From Streptomyces vietnamensis (GTDB taxonomy: Bacteria; Actinomycetota; Actinomycetes; Streptomycetales; Streptomycetaceae), in the NCBI RefSeq assembly GCF_000830005.1, contig NZ_CP010407.1:186001-250000 (forward strand): a stretch of DNA of 64,000 nt. The letters are read 5' to 3'. A model generated the notes under the pieces. It had not been told where the DNA came from. It ran no database searches and saw only the letters and a program-made list of their open reading frames with translations. Within the stretch, counting starts at the first letter, position 1. Every line of letters starts with the position of its first letter. Of the stretch, positions 19,431 to 28,323 are shown in pieces. A program made the position numbers and the translations under genes.

Positions 19431-21170
19431 GTGAACGACGCACAGCAGACCGCCCGCCGTCTCCACCGGACGGCCGGCCTCCTGGTGGCCCTGGTCACCA
19501 CCGGCGCCCTCTGCGGCGGCACCGCCGTCGCCACACCCGCCGACCAGCCCCGGACGGCTGCCGAGGCCGCCGGGGCGAGGGTCCCGCACGACCCGATGGC
19601 CGCCGTCGCCCAGATGCAGCCCAGCTGGAACCTCGGCAACACCCTCGACGCGATCCCCGACGAGACGTCCTGGGGCAATCCGCTCACCACCAAGGCGACG
19701 TTCGACGGCCTGCGCGCCCAGGGCTTCCGCAGCGTCCGCATCCCCGTCACCTGGTTCCCCCACCAGTCCGACACCGCGCCCTACACCATCGACCCGGCGT
19801 GGATGAAGCGGGTCAAGCAGGTGGTCGACCTCGCACTGGAGGACGGCCTCTACGTCGAGATCAACGTCCACCACGACTCGTGGAAGTGGATCATGAACAT
19901 GTCCACCGACCACGACGCCGTCATGGCCCGGTTCAACGCCACCTGGCAGCAGATCGCCACCGCCTTCAAGGACGAGCCCCGCACGCTGCTCATGGAGAGC
20001 ATCAACGAGCCCCAGTTCTCCGACGCGACCGACGCCCAGCGAACCCAGTACCTGCGCGAGCTCAACACCTCGTTCCACAGCATCGTGCGCAACTCCGGCG
20101 GCAGGAACAAGGACCGCCTGCTCGTCCTGCCCTCGGAGGAGACCAACAACGCCCAGCACTGGCTCGACGACCTGTCCACCACGATGAGCTCGCTGCACGA
20201 CCGCAACCTGGTCGCCACCGTGCACTACTACAGCTGGTACCCGTTCAGCGTGAACATCGCCAACGGGACGACCTACGACGCCACCAGCCAGAAGGACCTG
20301 ACCGAAGGCTTCGCCCGGGTGCACGACACCTTCGTCAAGAAGGGCATCCCCGTCTATCTCGGCGAGTACGGCCTGCTCACCTCGCCCTACTCCGGCGTCG
20401 TCGAGCGCGGCGAGATGCTCAAGTACTTCGAGCACGTCAACTACGAGGCGCGGCGCAACGGCATCACCTCCGCCGTCTGGGACGCCGCCAACGACTTCCT
20501 GAACCGCTCCACCATGCAGTGGATGGTCCCCGAGATGAAGGCCCTGATCCAGAGCTCCTGGCGGACCCGCTCGGGCACCGCCTCCACCGACAACCTCTTC
20601 GTACCGGCCTCCGGCCCCATCACCGCGCAGACCATCACCCTGAACCCCAACGGCCAAGAGTTCGCCGGCCTCTGGCAGGGCGACCGCCCGCTGACCCCCT
20701 CCATGGACTACACCCTCGACGGCGACCAGCTCACCCTGACCGCCGACGCCCTCACCCGCCTCGCCGGCGACCGCGCCGCCGGCGTCAACGCCACCCTTGA
20801 GGTCCGCTACTCCGACGGCGTCCCGTGGAAGCTCTTCGTGCGCTCCTACGACAAGCCGACGATGGCCGACGCCACCGGAACCGCCGACGCACTGGCCATC
20901 CCCACCCGGTTCAACGGTGCCCTCATGGCCAACGTGCAGTCCACCTACGCCGACGGCACCGCCGCCGGTCCCGCCTCCTGGACCACCTACCAGTCGTTCG
21001 ACAACTACAGCCCCAACTACACCGCCAACACCACCACCATCAAGGCCGACTTCCTCAAGTCGCTGAAGGACGGCGCTCCGGTGACCCTCACCTTCCGCTT
21101 CTGGACCGGCGACACCGTCACCTACCACGTGACCAAGTCCGGCGACACGGTCACCGGCACCGCCTCCTGA
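19431..21170 (+). CDS. Secreted GH5 endoglucanase/xyloglucanase with two X2-like modules
   Basis: Secreted endo-acting GH5 enzyme of 579 residues. A signal peptide of about 35 residues precedes a barrel that opens WNLGNTLDA and ETSWGNP, a start typical of subfamily GH5_4, which contains endoglucanases, xyloglucanases and lichenases. Acid/base is Glu193 in INEP and the nucleophile is Glu312 in LGEYG. Two C-terminal Ig-like modules follow; the first (around residues 390-475) resembles CBM_X2 and the second ends in a similar LTFRFWTGD stretch. GTG at 19431 has AAAGGGA upstream. It would make the oligosaccharides for the ABC importer. A terminator follows. Confidence 0.92.
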   Translation: MNDAQQTARRLHRTAGLLVALVTTGALCGGTAVATPADQPRTAAEAAGARVPHDPMAAVAQMQPSWNLGNTLDAIPDETSWGNPLTTKATFDGLRAQGFRSVRIPVTWFPHQSDTAPYTIDPAWMKRVKQVVDLALEDGLYVEINVHHDSWKWIMNMSTDHDAVMARFNATWQQIATAFKDEPRTLLMESINEPQFSDATDAQRTQYLRELNTSFHSIVRNSGGRNKDRLLVLPSEETNNAQHWLDDLSTTMSSLHDRNLVATVHYYSWYPFSVNIANGTTYDATSQKDLTEGFARVHDTFVKKGIPVYLGEYGLLTSPYSGVVERGEMLKYFEHVNYEARRNGITSAVWDAANDFLNRSTMQWMVPEMKALIQSSWRTRSGTASTDNLFVPASGPITAQTITLNPNGQEFAGLWQGDRPLTPSMDYTLDGDQLTLTADALTRLAGDRAAGVNATLEVRYSDGVPWKLFVRSYDKPTMADATGTADALAIPTRFNGALMANVQSTYADGTAAGPASWTTYQSFDNYSPNYTANTTTIKADFLKSLKDGAPVTLTFRFWTGDTVTYHVTKSGDTVTGTAS

Positions 21171-21185
21171 CCCCGTCCCGTCCCG

Positions 21186-21212
21186 CCCCGGCTGCCGCCC
21201 CGGCAGCCGGGG
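21186..21212 (+). terminator. Terminator at end of glycan locus
   Basis: Perfect 12-bp stem (21186-21197 with 21201-21212) and a three-base CCC loop, 15 bases after the GH5 stop. It marks the boundary between the glycan locus and the accessory region. Confidence 0.8.
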
Positions 21213-21299
21213 TCTCCTCATGCCCCGAGGTGCGCCTCGTGCCCCCTGCCACCGCATCAGCCACACCGTCCAAGCCATCCACACCCTGCTGACCTGCAA

Positions 21300-21527
21300 C
21301 TGTTCAAGACGAAAAGGCTCACCGAAACCGGATTCGAGATCACCCACGGCACAGACGCGAAGGTCCGCCTGCTCCAGGACGACCTGGCCGCCCGGTGGAA
21401 CGGGACGTGGCAGCGACCGGCCTGGTGGGCGGACTGGCAGCAGGGCAAACACCCCGGCCTTGCCACCTACCGGTCCAACCGCCTGGGGCAGGAACCCACT
21501 GGCGTCCTTCCGTCGCCCAGCTCCTGA
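21300..21527 (+). pseudogene. C-terminal fragment of an unrecognised protein
   Basis: This frame reads like real protein: LFKTKRLTETGFEI, then KVRLLQDDLAARW, PAWWADWQQGKHP and a proline-rich end before TGA. Tryptophan and glutamine are frequent and the first half has balanced composition. There is no start codon or ribosome site in front, and the frame runs upstream into non-coding sequence. I take it as the tail of a gene whose 5' part was lost. I do not recognise the family. Confidence 0.4.
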
Positions 21528-21649
21528 CCGCCACAACCGGCCGTGAACCGTGGCTCGCTGACCACTTCCGACCCATATGCCCCGAGCCGCCGGTACCCTT
21601 CACGCTTGCGGGCTCCCGCTGCTTGCACGTGATTCGGAGAAACCACCAC

Positions 21650-22537
21650 ATGACGCGGAACACCCCCATCCCGCCCGACCTGCGCCGATGGATCACCGAG
21701 AACCTGCCGGACGGGGACACCGACACGGCCGAGGACGTCTCCTGGGACCGCGGCGACTCCCGAGTCTGGCGGGTGCCCACGGTCGAGAGCGAGGTCTTCG
21801 TGAAGCTCAGCCCGAGCCCGAAGGACTACGAGCGGGAAGTCGCCGGCTACGCGTACGCGGCGCGTGCCCTCGCCCCGCACGAGGCACCCCGCCTCCTCGC
21901 CTCGGATCCCGACTTGCAGGCGATCATGACCTCGCTCCAACCGGGTCGCGTCGTACGCGGGCTGCCCCTCGGCAGGGAGGCGGAGCTGCGGGTGCACGAA
22001 CGGGCGGGAAACCTGCTCAGGCGCTGGCACGACTCCTCCACCCCCGCCTCGAAGCAGGACCGCGACATCATCCGCGCGTCCATGGCCGACCAGGCGAGCG
22101 AAGCCGCCGCCTGCCTGGAGACCACCGCGGGCCACCTCGACGACAGGCAGCGTGCCCTGATTCAGTGCGTTGCCCACGAGCTGCCGCAGCTCGCCGAGAA
22201 CCTGCCCGTCGTGTACCAGCACGGCGACTGCGCCACCCGCAACTGGCTGTGGGACCCCCACCACGGCTACGGCGTGATCGACTTCGAGATGTCCGCCCAC
22301 GGCATCGTCGTCGAAGAGTTCGTATGGCTGTGCGGAGCGGTATGGGCACCCCGCCCCGACCTCAAGGCCGCATACTTCGCCGGCTACGGCCGCGCGCTGT
22401 CGGACAGCGAGGAGAGGGCACTGCTCCTCCTCACCGCGAGGCTCGGCGTCTCCTACCTCGCTACCGGCCTCTCCAAGCAGAACCCGGTGCTCATCGAGCG
22501 CGGTCACCTCGTCCTCAGCCGCCTGACGCACGAATAG
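21650..22537 (+). CDS. Aminoglycoside phosphotransferase-like kinase
   Basis: APH/choline-kinase fold protein of 295 residues. The catalytic loop reads YQHGDCATRNW, with Asp193 as the predicted base, and the metal-binding motif is VIDFE (Asp211). The N-terminal lobe has the WRV...VFVKL strand-lysine pattern expected for ATP binding. Such proteins phosphorylate aminoglycosides, macrolides, sugars or amino-alcohols; nothing here fixes the substrate. GGAGA stands nine bases before the ATG. Directly after it comes a broken PIG-L deacetylase gene, a family that also occurs in aminosugar antibiotic pathways, but the neighbourhood is decayed DNA rather than a cluster. Confidence 0.8.
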   Translation: MTRNTPIPPDLRRWITENLPDGDTDTAEDVSWDRGDSRVWRVPTVESEVFVKLSPSPKDYEREVAGYAYAARALAPHEAPRLLASDPDLQAIMTSLQPGRVVRGLPLGREAELRVHERAGNLLRRWHDSSTPASKQDRDIIRASMADQASEAAACLETTAGHLDDRQRALIQCVAHELPQLAENLPVVYQHGDCATRNWLWDPHHGYGVIDFEMSAHGIVVEEFVWLCGAVWAPRPDLKAAYFAGYGRALSDSEERALLLLTARLGVSYLATGLSKQNPVLIERGHLVLSRLTHE

Positions 22538-22547
22538 CAGCGGCCCG

Positions 22548-22766
22548 ATGACGACCGTCCTCATCGTCGTGGCACATCCCGACGAGGCCGAGACAGCCAT
22601 GGGGACGCGCATCCACGAGTACGCGAGGCAGGGAACACGGGTCTGAGTGCACTGCCTCACCACCGGGGCACCCGGACCGGACGGCACCGCGGAACGTCGG
22701 GACGAGTGCCTGGCCGCCGGCGCGATCCCGGGCGTGGAGAACTACAGCTTCTCGAACATCGTCTAA
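22548..22766 (+). pseudogene. PIG-L family deacetylase remnant
   Basis: The frame starts MTTVLIVVAHPDEAETAMGT, which contains the zinc-binding AHPDE motif of PIG-L/LmbE N-acetyl-glucosaminyl deacetylases. It is interrupted by TGA at 22644, then continues in the same frame as VHCLTTGAPGPDG to a TAA at 22764. The rest of the roughly 230-residue family is missing. It lies ten bases after the APH-like gene and was probably its operon partner. No selenocysteine insertion element is apparent, so the TGA is read as an inactivating stop. Confidence 0.8.
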
Positions 22767-22941
22767 TCGCGGCGTGGAACTCGGCGTCTTGCGCGGCCGC
22801 GTACTGCATCCGAGGGTTGGCGGCCAGGCACGCGCGGATCACCTCTTGAACAATGGGGGGCTCCAGGGGGCCAATGTTCCCCCGATCCGATATTGGGGGA
22901 ACGCCTGACAGGCCGGAGACAAGTCCGATAAATCTGTGCCC

Positions 22942-23343
22942 ATGAGCGACTCCATGCCCGAGGACGGGAAGCCCGAGAACAGCAAGCCCAGGTCCGTGAC
23001 CGAGAAGGCGAAGGCCCTGGCCGAGAGGCACAAGGGCAAGCTCATCGCCGCCGGGAGCGTCCTCCTGGCCGTCGGCGCCGTGGTCACCAAGACGGCCCTG
23101 GAGCAGCTCGCTCAGCGCGACGAGGACGCCGAGGACGCCCCCGTCGCAGACGCCGAGGACTTCACCGAGGCCAAGGAGGGCAAGCCGGACTCCGCCTCCG
23201 GCAAGCCGCGAAACTCCCCGGTCGAGCACGGCGTGAAGAAGCACACGAGGACCCTCCGCGACGGGCGTGTCATCGAGATCCCGCCTTACAGGCGGGGCGG
23301 CGCCCGGAACGGCGACGAGGACTCCGGCGAAGCCGCAGCCTGA
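22942..23343 (+). CDS. Small single-pass membrane protein, unknown function
   Basis: Predicted protein of 133 residues. A charged N-terminus of about 32 residues (KPRSVTEKAKALAERHKGK) leads into one hydrophobic segment (LIAAGSVLLAVGAVV), then an acidic stretch with repeated Glu-Asp, and a basic C-terminus ending RVIEIPPYRRGG. I do not recognise the family. The start is uncertain: ATG 22942 or GTG 22936, neither with a strong ribosome site. Codon use (GC at third positions) supports a real gene. Confidence 0.6.
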   Translation: MSDSMPEDGKPENSKPRSVTEKAKALAERHKGKLIAAGSVLLAVGAVVTKTALEQLAQRDEDAEDAPVADAEDFTEAKEGKPDSASGKPRNSPVEHGVKKHTRTLRDGRVIEIPPYRRGGARNGDEDSGEAAA

Positions 23344-23397
23344 ACGGTCACGCCGGAACTGCCCGCGACGGCCGGCTAGATGCGCTGTTCCAAGGGG

Positions 23398-23560
23398 TCA
23401 GTGATCGTAGGCGATCACTGAGCGCAGAACGGTTTGTCCGGTGGTGTCGTTGTGCCAGATCGCGGAGGTCAGCGCGAAGATGCTTTGCATGACGCGGGCT
23501 ATGCCCCCTCCGGGTCCGCGCCCTCGGTGCCGTTCGAGGTCAAGCTGTCCGACGATCTCG
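23398..23560 (-). pseudogene. IS5-type transposase C-terminal fragment
   Basis: Minus-strand reading gives QLDLERHRGRGPGGG, then SIFALTSAIWHNDTTGQ and a terminal SVIAYDH before the stop. This is the familiar end of Streptomyces IS5-like DDE transposases (AIWHN, then SLTAYDH). Only about 50 residues remain. A perfect 9-bp inverted repeat (23399-23407 with 23412-23420) covers the last codons. The larger part of the element is gone. Confidence 0.7.
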
Positions 23561-23618
23561 GACACCCTCGTTCTCGTCTCCCCAGGCACCCCTTGGACCA
23601 CACCACCAGGAGGAACCA

Positions 23619-24008
23619 GTGTCATACCCGCAACCGCCCACCCCCGAGGAGAGACTCGCCGACGCGAAGAAGCAGCTGAGCCTCCCGCGTATCGTCGTGA
23701 TCTGCGGCTCCACCCGCTTCATGACCGAGATGACCGAGGCCGACCTGCGGGAGACCAAAGCCGGAAAGATTGTCGTCAAACCAGGCTGTGACATGAAGTC
23801 GCCGCACGAACTTTGGTCCGATCCTGTCGAGGCTGAGGCGCTGAAGGTTCGACTCGACGATCTGCACCGGGCGAAGATCCGGCTCGCTGATGAGGTGCTC
23901 GTAGTCGGCGACTACATCGGAGACAGCACCCGTGCCGAAATCACCTACGCCCGGTCGCTGGGCAAACCCGTGCGGTTCACACACCCCGAAGTCGACCCCG
24001 ACACCTGA
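23619..24008 (+). CDS. Nucleoside 2-deoxyribosyltransferase-like protein
   Basis: Protein of 129 residues with the strand-loop IVVICGSTRF at the N-terminus and KIRLADEVLVVGDYIGDST followed by AEITYARSLGKPVRF at the C-terminus. This pattern is seen in small Rossmann-like proteins of the nucleoside 2-deoxyribosyltransferase superfamily, including many phage and plasmid ones, that bind or cleave nucleotides. Catalytic assignment is uncertain. GTG at 23619 follows AGGAGG by about five bases, a strong site. It stands alone between IS debris and a non-coding stretch, which suits a horizontally acquired gene. Confidence 0.7.
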   Translation: MSYPQPPTPEERLADAKKQLSLPRIVVICGSTRFMTEMTEADLRETKAGKIVVKPGCDMKSPHELWSDPVEAEALKVRLDDLHRAKIRLADEVLVVGDYIGDSTRAEITYARSLGKPVRFTHPEVDPDT

Positions 24009-24448
24009 CCGCCCGCCCCCGTACCCTCCGCAGGTACCCCTTGGAATTGATCATCCAAGGGTTGTCCCGCAAAAGATCGCGTGGCAGTGAGCCAGCGCCG
24101 TCGACCGGACGGCGACCCGGCATGATGGCCCGCGTGACCAATGACGCGGATGTACATCCCGCACGGGTAGCCGGCTAGTACGACGGTCCCTTTGCCCGCA
24201 CCCCGAGCTGCTCGCACGTGACGACGGGCACTCCATGGACCCCGGCCTGTCCTGGCCGGACCTGGTCGCTGCTGCGGACAACGGCCTGCCCGACGGTACC
24301 GTCGCAGACCCTCTCGACCGGAACTCGTCACCACCGTTGCTCCCCCAACCGACCCAGCCCAATGAACTGGCCAGGCCTCTGCACCACGGCGTCGGACGCC
24401 GTACTCGGTGGGAAGTCAGGGTCATGCTGCCGCGAGTCCGCTCCGGGG
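24009..24448. other. Stretch without a convincing gene
   Basis: About 440 bases between the deoxyribosyltransferase-like gene and the amidase gene. One plus-strand frame (from 24235) reads MDPGLSWPDLVAAADNGLPD, which looks protein-like for some 30 residues and may be a gene fragment, but I cannot name it. No RNA gene or repeat is apparent. Confidence 0.3.
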
Positions 24449-26347
24449 TCAGCGGCCTGTCTCCGCGGTGTTCACCATGGCCAGGCGTCGGTTGTACTGG
24501 ATCACGTCGTACTTCTGGTCACCGGTGACCACGACCTCCGGGCGCGTGGGTGTGGCAGGGAAGAAGTCGTCGGCGTCCACCGGCGTGCGGGCGGCCACGT
24601 ACGCCTGCCCTTGGGGGAACGTGTACACGTTGAACCGCGTCTGTTCCGATGCGGGCACTCCCCGGGGGTACTCGTCGGCGCGAGGGTAGGCCGTTGTGTA
24701 GAGGGAGACCGACTTCACCCCGCTCGCGGGACGGACGATCCGTGCGTTCGGAGCGAGGCGGGTGTTCACGCCCGCCGGGTTGTGGATCCATCCCTTGTGC
24801 CCGCCGAACCAGATGGCCGTCCAGTCGCCCCGCACATCGGCGACCACGAACTCCTGCCCCCACACCACGGTGGATCCCCAGTCGTCGATGTGGTTGGTTC
24901 CCGCCGACCCGTCCGGACGGAGAGCGAGGTCGGAGACGAGCGGGGCGTCGTCGCGGGGCTCCGTGCGGACGTAGAGGAGGTTCGAAGGCTGTGTCTGGGT
25001 CCGGCACGTCGGGGCGCACACCGTCACCGTCTGCGGGTTCTTGCCGTACGTCGGGGCGATCGTGACCGCCTGTCCGATTCCGATGTTCCCGCCCGACTCC
25101 GCTCCCCCGGCCTCGCGCTCCAGGCGGTGGTCGGCGTCGAGGAGAGCCATGAACTTCTCCCAGTCCCAGTACGGGCCGGGGTCCCAGTGTGCGTCCGGCG
25201 CGCGGGCCGGCCTCGGCGGGAGGACGTTGTCGTGCCCGATGATGTGCTTGCGGTCCAGTGGGACGTCGAAGCGCCGTGCCAGGTAGGCCACCAACGCGGC
25301 AGTCGCCTTGTACTGGGCCGGAGTGAACCAGGTGGGTCCCTGGGCGGCGTATCCCTCCAGTTCGATACCGATGCCGTGCAGGTTGACCCAGTAGTTACCG
25401 GCGTGGAACGCGATGTCCTTGGTGGCAACCATCTGCGTTGCCTCACTGCCGTCGGCCTTCATCACGTAATGCGGGGAAACCCCGCTGACGGGGTCCTGGA
25501 ACCAGCTGATCCCCCCGTCATAGGACCCTTCGAGGTCATGGATGACGATGAAGTCGACGTCCATGCCGTTCGATTTCCGCGCGGAGACCTGGTAGTTCGA
25601 GGCAGCAGCGGGAACGAACCGGCAGTTCAGCTCGCTGGGGCATTCCGGCACTGCCGCCGCGGCCGACGTCCGCAGCCCCAGGGACGCGAGCTGTGACCTC
25701 GTCGGACGGACGGACGGCGTCTTCGGCAACGACACCCTCTGGCCGTCCTTGCGCACCCTCTGCCTGCCGCTGCGGATCGCTTCGAACACCCCATCGGCGA
25801 ACCGTCCGGCCGCGGTGGTGTCGGAGGCCTGGCTGTAGTGCGCCACAGCCCCGTACCAGCTACCTGGGTCGAGCGGCATCTCACGGGTGATCTGCCGTTG
25901 ATACGAAGCGAGCAGCGCGGCGCCGCCTCGAAGGTTCTGCAGTTCGTCCCGCTTGAGAGTCCGGGGCGCGACGCCGATCATCGCGGCGGCAGCCTGCAAC
26001 GTGTGCTCGGACGGGTCGTCGGTGCCCGTGGTGTCCACCGGCCCTTCGCCTGGGCGATGGGCGTACGCTCCCCCGGACGTCGTGTCCGTCAGGTGCATCG
26101 GACCGTAACCCCCCTTGGTGCTGGGGCGGCCGTCATTGGCCTCCCACCAGGAGGACTCGTAGCTGACGCCGAGAAGTACTTCCTTCGGCACACCGAATTC
26201 CGCTGCCGCTTGCTCGGCCGCCCGCTCGAAGCCGCCGGGTGTCGCGTCGGAGGGCCGGGCATTCCCAGCAGTGGCGGATCCCCAGATGAGGGCTACCGCC
26301 ACTCCCGCAGCGCCGAGACCCCGGTGCCGCCTGTGTCTTCTGGTCAC
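24449..26347 (-). CDS. Secreted N-acetylmuramoyl-L-alanine amidase (Amidase_2) with N-terminal lysozyme-like region
   Basis: Secreted protein of 632 residues. It has a basic start and hydrophobic signal (GLGAAGVAVALIWGSATAG). Residues of about 40-190 (GVPKEVLLGVSYESSWWE and YGPMHLTD) resemble a lysozyme-like transglycosylase fold. The Amidase_2 domain follows, with the zinc-ligand pattern FIVIHDLEGS, AFHAGN, GIELEG and HIIGHDNV. An SH3-like region lies near the C-terminus (LYVRTEPRDDAP, GWIHNPAG). It would cut the amide bond between muramic acid and the stem peptide during wall turnover or competitor lysis. The GTG start at 26347 has a GGA-rich stretch about ten bases upstream. It is flanked by IS fragments on the upstream side. 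Confidence 0.87.
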   Translation of the reverse strand: MTRRHRRHRGLGAAGVAVALIWGSATAGNARPSDATPGGFERAAEQAAAEFGVPKEVLLGVSYESSWWEANDGRPSTKGGYGPMHLTDTTSGGAYAHRPGEGPVDTTGTDDPSEHTLQAAAAMIGVAPRTLKRDELQNLRGGAALLASYQRQITREMPLDPGSWYGAVAHYSQASDTTAAGRFADGVFEAIRSGRQRVRKDGQRVSLPKTPSVRPTRSQLASLGLRTSAAAAVPECPSELNCRFVPAAASNYQVSARKSNGMDVDFIVIHDLEGSYDGGISWFQDPVSGVSPHYVMKADGSEATQMVATKDIAFHAGNYWVNLHGIGIELEGYAAQGPTWFTPAQYKATAALVAYLARRFDVPLDRKHIIGHDNVLPPRPARAPDAHWDPGPYWDWEKFMALLDADHRLEREAGGAESGGNIGIGQAVTIAPTYGKNPQTVTVCAPTCRTQTQPSNLLYVRTEPRDDAPLVSDLALRPDGSAGTNHIDDWGSTVVWGQEFVVADVRGDWTAIWFGGHKGWIHNPAGVNTRLAPNARIVRPASGVKSVSLYTTAYPRADEYPRGVPASEQTRFNVYTFPQGQAYVAARTPVDADDFFPATPTRPEVVVTGDQKYDVIQYNRRLAMVNTAETGR

Positions 26348-26477
26348 ACCATGTCCATTTCGCTATGGCGGTCGTCGTTCGGTCAAGGCCGATGGCACGG
26401 CCGCCACAATCCTTCGGACGGGATCCTCCCGGTCCCACCGACACGCCCAACAGACGCACCCCCGTCACCGAACCAGA

Positions 26478-26612
26478 GCAGTGATCCCGCGCGTGGGGAC
26501 CAGGTGCCGTCGACGATCAGCACGGTGTCCTTCGCGAACCGCTTGCGGGCCCGGAGCGCGAGCAGCGGCCCGAGATGGTGGGTGATCCGGTCCGCCGCCG
26601 ACTTGGAGACCC
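26478..26612 (-). pseudogene. IS5-family transposase fragment, frameshifted
   Basis: Minus strand reads VSKSAADRITHHLGPLLAL and KRFAKDTVLIVDGT, the start of the DDE domain of a common Streptomyces IS5 transposase. A one-base change then shifts the frame so that LVPTR appears in the next frame. The N- and C-terminal parts are missing. Confidence 0.8.
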
Positions 26613-26852
26613 GAACAACAAGGATCTTCAGAGTGGTCACCGATCGGGTGACGGCCAAGGGCGGACAGCAGGCGAGGCCTTCGGGCGGTGGTTCGAGATG
26701 TCTGACGTCTCAACCGCTGTGTCCGGCGGCCTCGGTGGTCATCTGTCCTGCCGCGCTCGACCTGCCGCATGCGCTCGTGGAGTGGGTCACGATGCTGATC
26801 GTCACCCGTGAGGGTGGCCGCCGGTGCAAACCGCGGCCCTCGCGGCGCGCCA

Positions 26853-27420
26853 TCATCGCCCTGGTGTACCCCCCGTGAGCACCGGCATAGGTTTCAGGTC
26901 GCGTGCGGTGTTGAAACGGGTGCGGTGGTCGCCGATCTCGGCGAGGATCCGGGCGCCGGTGAGGACGGTCAGGCCGGGGAAGATGGTGATGATTTCCGCG
27001 TCGGGGCGCTGGAGGAAGAGTTCTTCGGCGGCCTGGGCCAGGTCGTCGCAGGCCTGGCAGGCCGTGTCGAGCTGGGCGAGGAGAACGCGGGTCTGGCGTC
27101 CCATCGCGGCTTCGACCAGGCCGGGCGGGCGGAGCCGGGTGCGGCGGAGTACTCCGAGGAGCCGGTCGGTCTCGGCGTCGGTTCGCAGGACGTTCGCCAG
27201 GACGACGGCATCCTGGTGGCCGGACTTCTTGCGGGACATGGCGTGCCGGTCCCGGTAGCGAGCCACCTCCATCGGATTGATCGCATAGACGCGTCGGCCG
27301 GACGCTCGCAGGCAGGCCACCAGCAGACTGCGGGAGGTCGCGATCGGGATCGGGATCGGGATCGGGATCGGATCTTCTGGGCTGTCGCCGTGCTCTGACG
27401 GCAATCCTTGAATTCGGCTC
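26853..27420 (-). pseudogene. IS110-family transposase, internally deleted
   Basis: Minus-strand frame with IS110 landmarks: SRSLLVACLRASGRRVYAIN, then RYRDRHAMSRKKSGHQDAVV in the DEDD N-terminal domain, and EIITIFPGLTVLTGARILAE in the C-terminal domain. Between LANVLRTDAE and LVEAAMGRQ about 120 residues of the normal protein are missing. The C-terminus after FNTARDLKP is also lost. A run of GATCGG units near the N-terminus replaces the usual PIPVAIET sequence with repeated Ile-Pro. The element is dead. Confidence 0.85.
27342..27375. repeat. Hexanucleotide repeat GATCGG x5.7
   Basis: Five full GATCGG units plus GATC inside the IS110 remnant. On the minus strand it encodes alternating Ile-Pro. 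The family normally has about one such unit here, so this is a slippage expansion in a gene no longer under selection. Confidence 0.9.
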
Positions 27421-27597
27421 TGGCCGGGCTTCCGTGAAGTTTCGGTTCGCCGAGGTCCTGGCCACAGCTGATGGCCCTGGATCGGCTCATTGCTACGCCT
27501 ATTCAGGTCACCTCCGGACGTTCCCCGAGCAAGAGATGCTCGGTGGGGGTATGTCGTCTCGCGCAGAGTGACCTTGGGATCCATGAGGAGATCAGCT

Positions 27598-27882
27598 ATG
27601 TACGCAGTAATCCGGCGTTACGAAGGAGTCACTGACTCTGCCGAGGCAGGACGCCGAGTGGACGAAGGATTCGTGCCTATCCTCCGCCGAGTCCCCGGTT
27701 TCGTGGCTTACTACTGGGTGGACGCCGGGGACGGAGTGATGGTCTCCACCAGCGTCTTCGAAGACCGATCCGGGGCCGAAGAGTCGATCAAGCGGGCAGC
27801 GGACTTCGTAAGGGACAACCTCGCGCCGCTGCTCCCCAACAGCCCTCAAGTCACAGCCGGCCCGGTTGTGGCTGCTGGATAG
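27598..27882 (+). CDS. Antibiotic-biosynthesis-monooxygenase-like dimeric alpha/beta barrel protein
   Basis: Protein of 94 residues with the pattern of a ferredoxin-like dimeric alpha/beta barrel (ABM superfamily): MYAVIRRYEGV, then VPILRRVPGFVAYYWVDAGD and MVSTSVFEDRSGAEESIKRA. These small proteins are often cofactor-free oxygenases or stress proteins; no specific substrate is evident. GAGGAG stands seven bases before the ATG. It is a single gene between IS110 and IS701 remnants, with a hairpin 73 bases after the stop. Confidence 0.75.
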   Translation: MYAVIRRYEGVTDSAEAGRRVDEGFVPILRRVPGFVAYYWVDAGDGVMVSTSVFEDRSGAEESIKRAADFVRDNLAPLLPNSPQVTAGPVVAAG

Positions 27883-27954
27883 GGGTCTACGAAGCGGGGC
27901 GCTGGATCACGATCACCCCTACTCCGACAGCCTGACCCTTCACGGAACTCCAGC

Positions 27955-27976
27955 CAGAGCCGTTTTCAAGGCTCTG
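27955..27976 (+). terminator. Weak hairpin after ABM-like gene
   Basis: Perfect 7-bp stem CAGAGCC/GGCTCTG with an eight-base T-rich loop. Its position suggests a terminator, but it is short. Confidence 0.4.
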
Positions 27977-28323
27977 ACCGCACTTTCGTGACGGGGCTTC
28001 CGCAGTCTGACGATGACGTGGCACAGCTGGAACTGTTCTGCCTGGAGTCGGCATCAGACCCCTGCCGAGAGCGTTCGAGAGGAAGCCGCCGCATTCCTGC
28101 TGCGACTTCAGCCATCCGTGGAGGCTAGTACTCCAGCTGTAGTTCTTGATCACTGTTGTGGAGCGACCTGTCGTTGCCGCCGCCCGTCGTCGATCATGGG
28201 TGGCCTCATCCGTGCCGCTGCGCCGGCAGGAGGGCCCCGATCACGAGGATGGCCAAGTCTCCGGCGACGGCAGGGTCTACAGGCCCAGCCTCTTCCATTG
28301 ATCAGAAACGGCTCGGGTCCTCA

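Noticed and set aside
22548..22766. TGA inside the PIG-L frame as a selenocysteine codon
   Set aside because: The family has no selenocysteine at this site, no insertion element is apparent and the gene is truncated soon after.
24009..24448. Short open frames on both strands as small genes
   Set aside because: None has a ribosome site with a credible start, and protein-like composition is limited to about 30 codons.
27342..27375. GATCGG run as a CRISPR or regulatory repeat
   Set aside because: It is in frame within a recognisable IS110 transposase and has no spacers.
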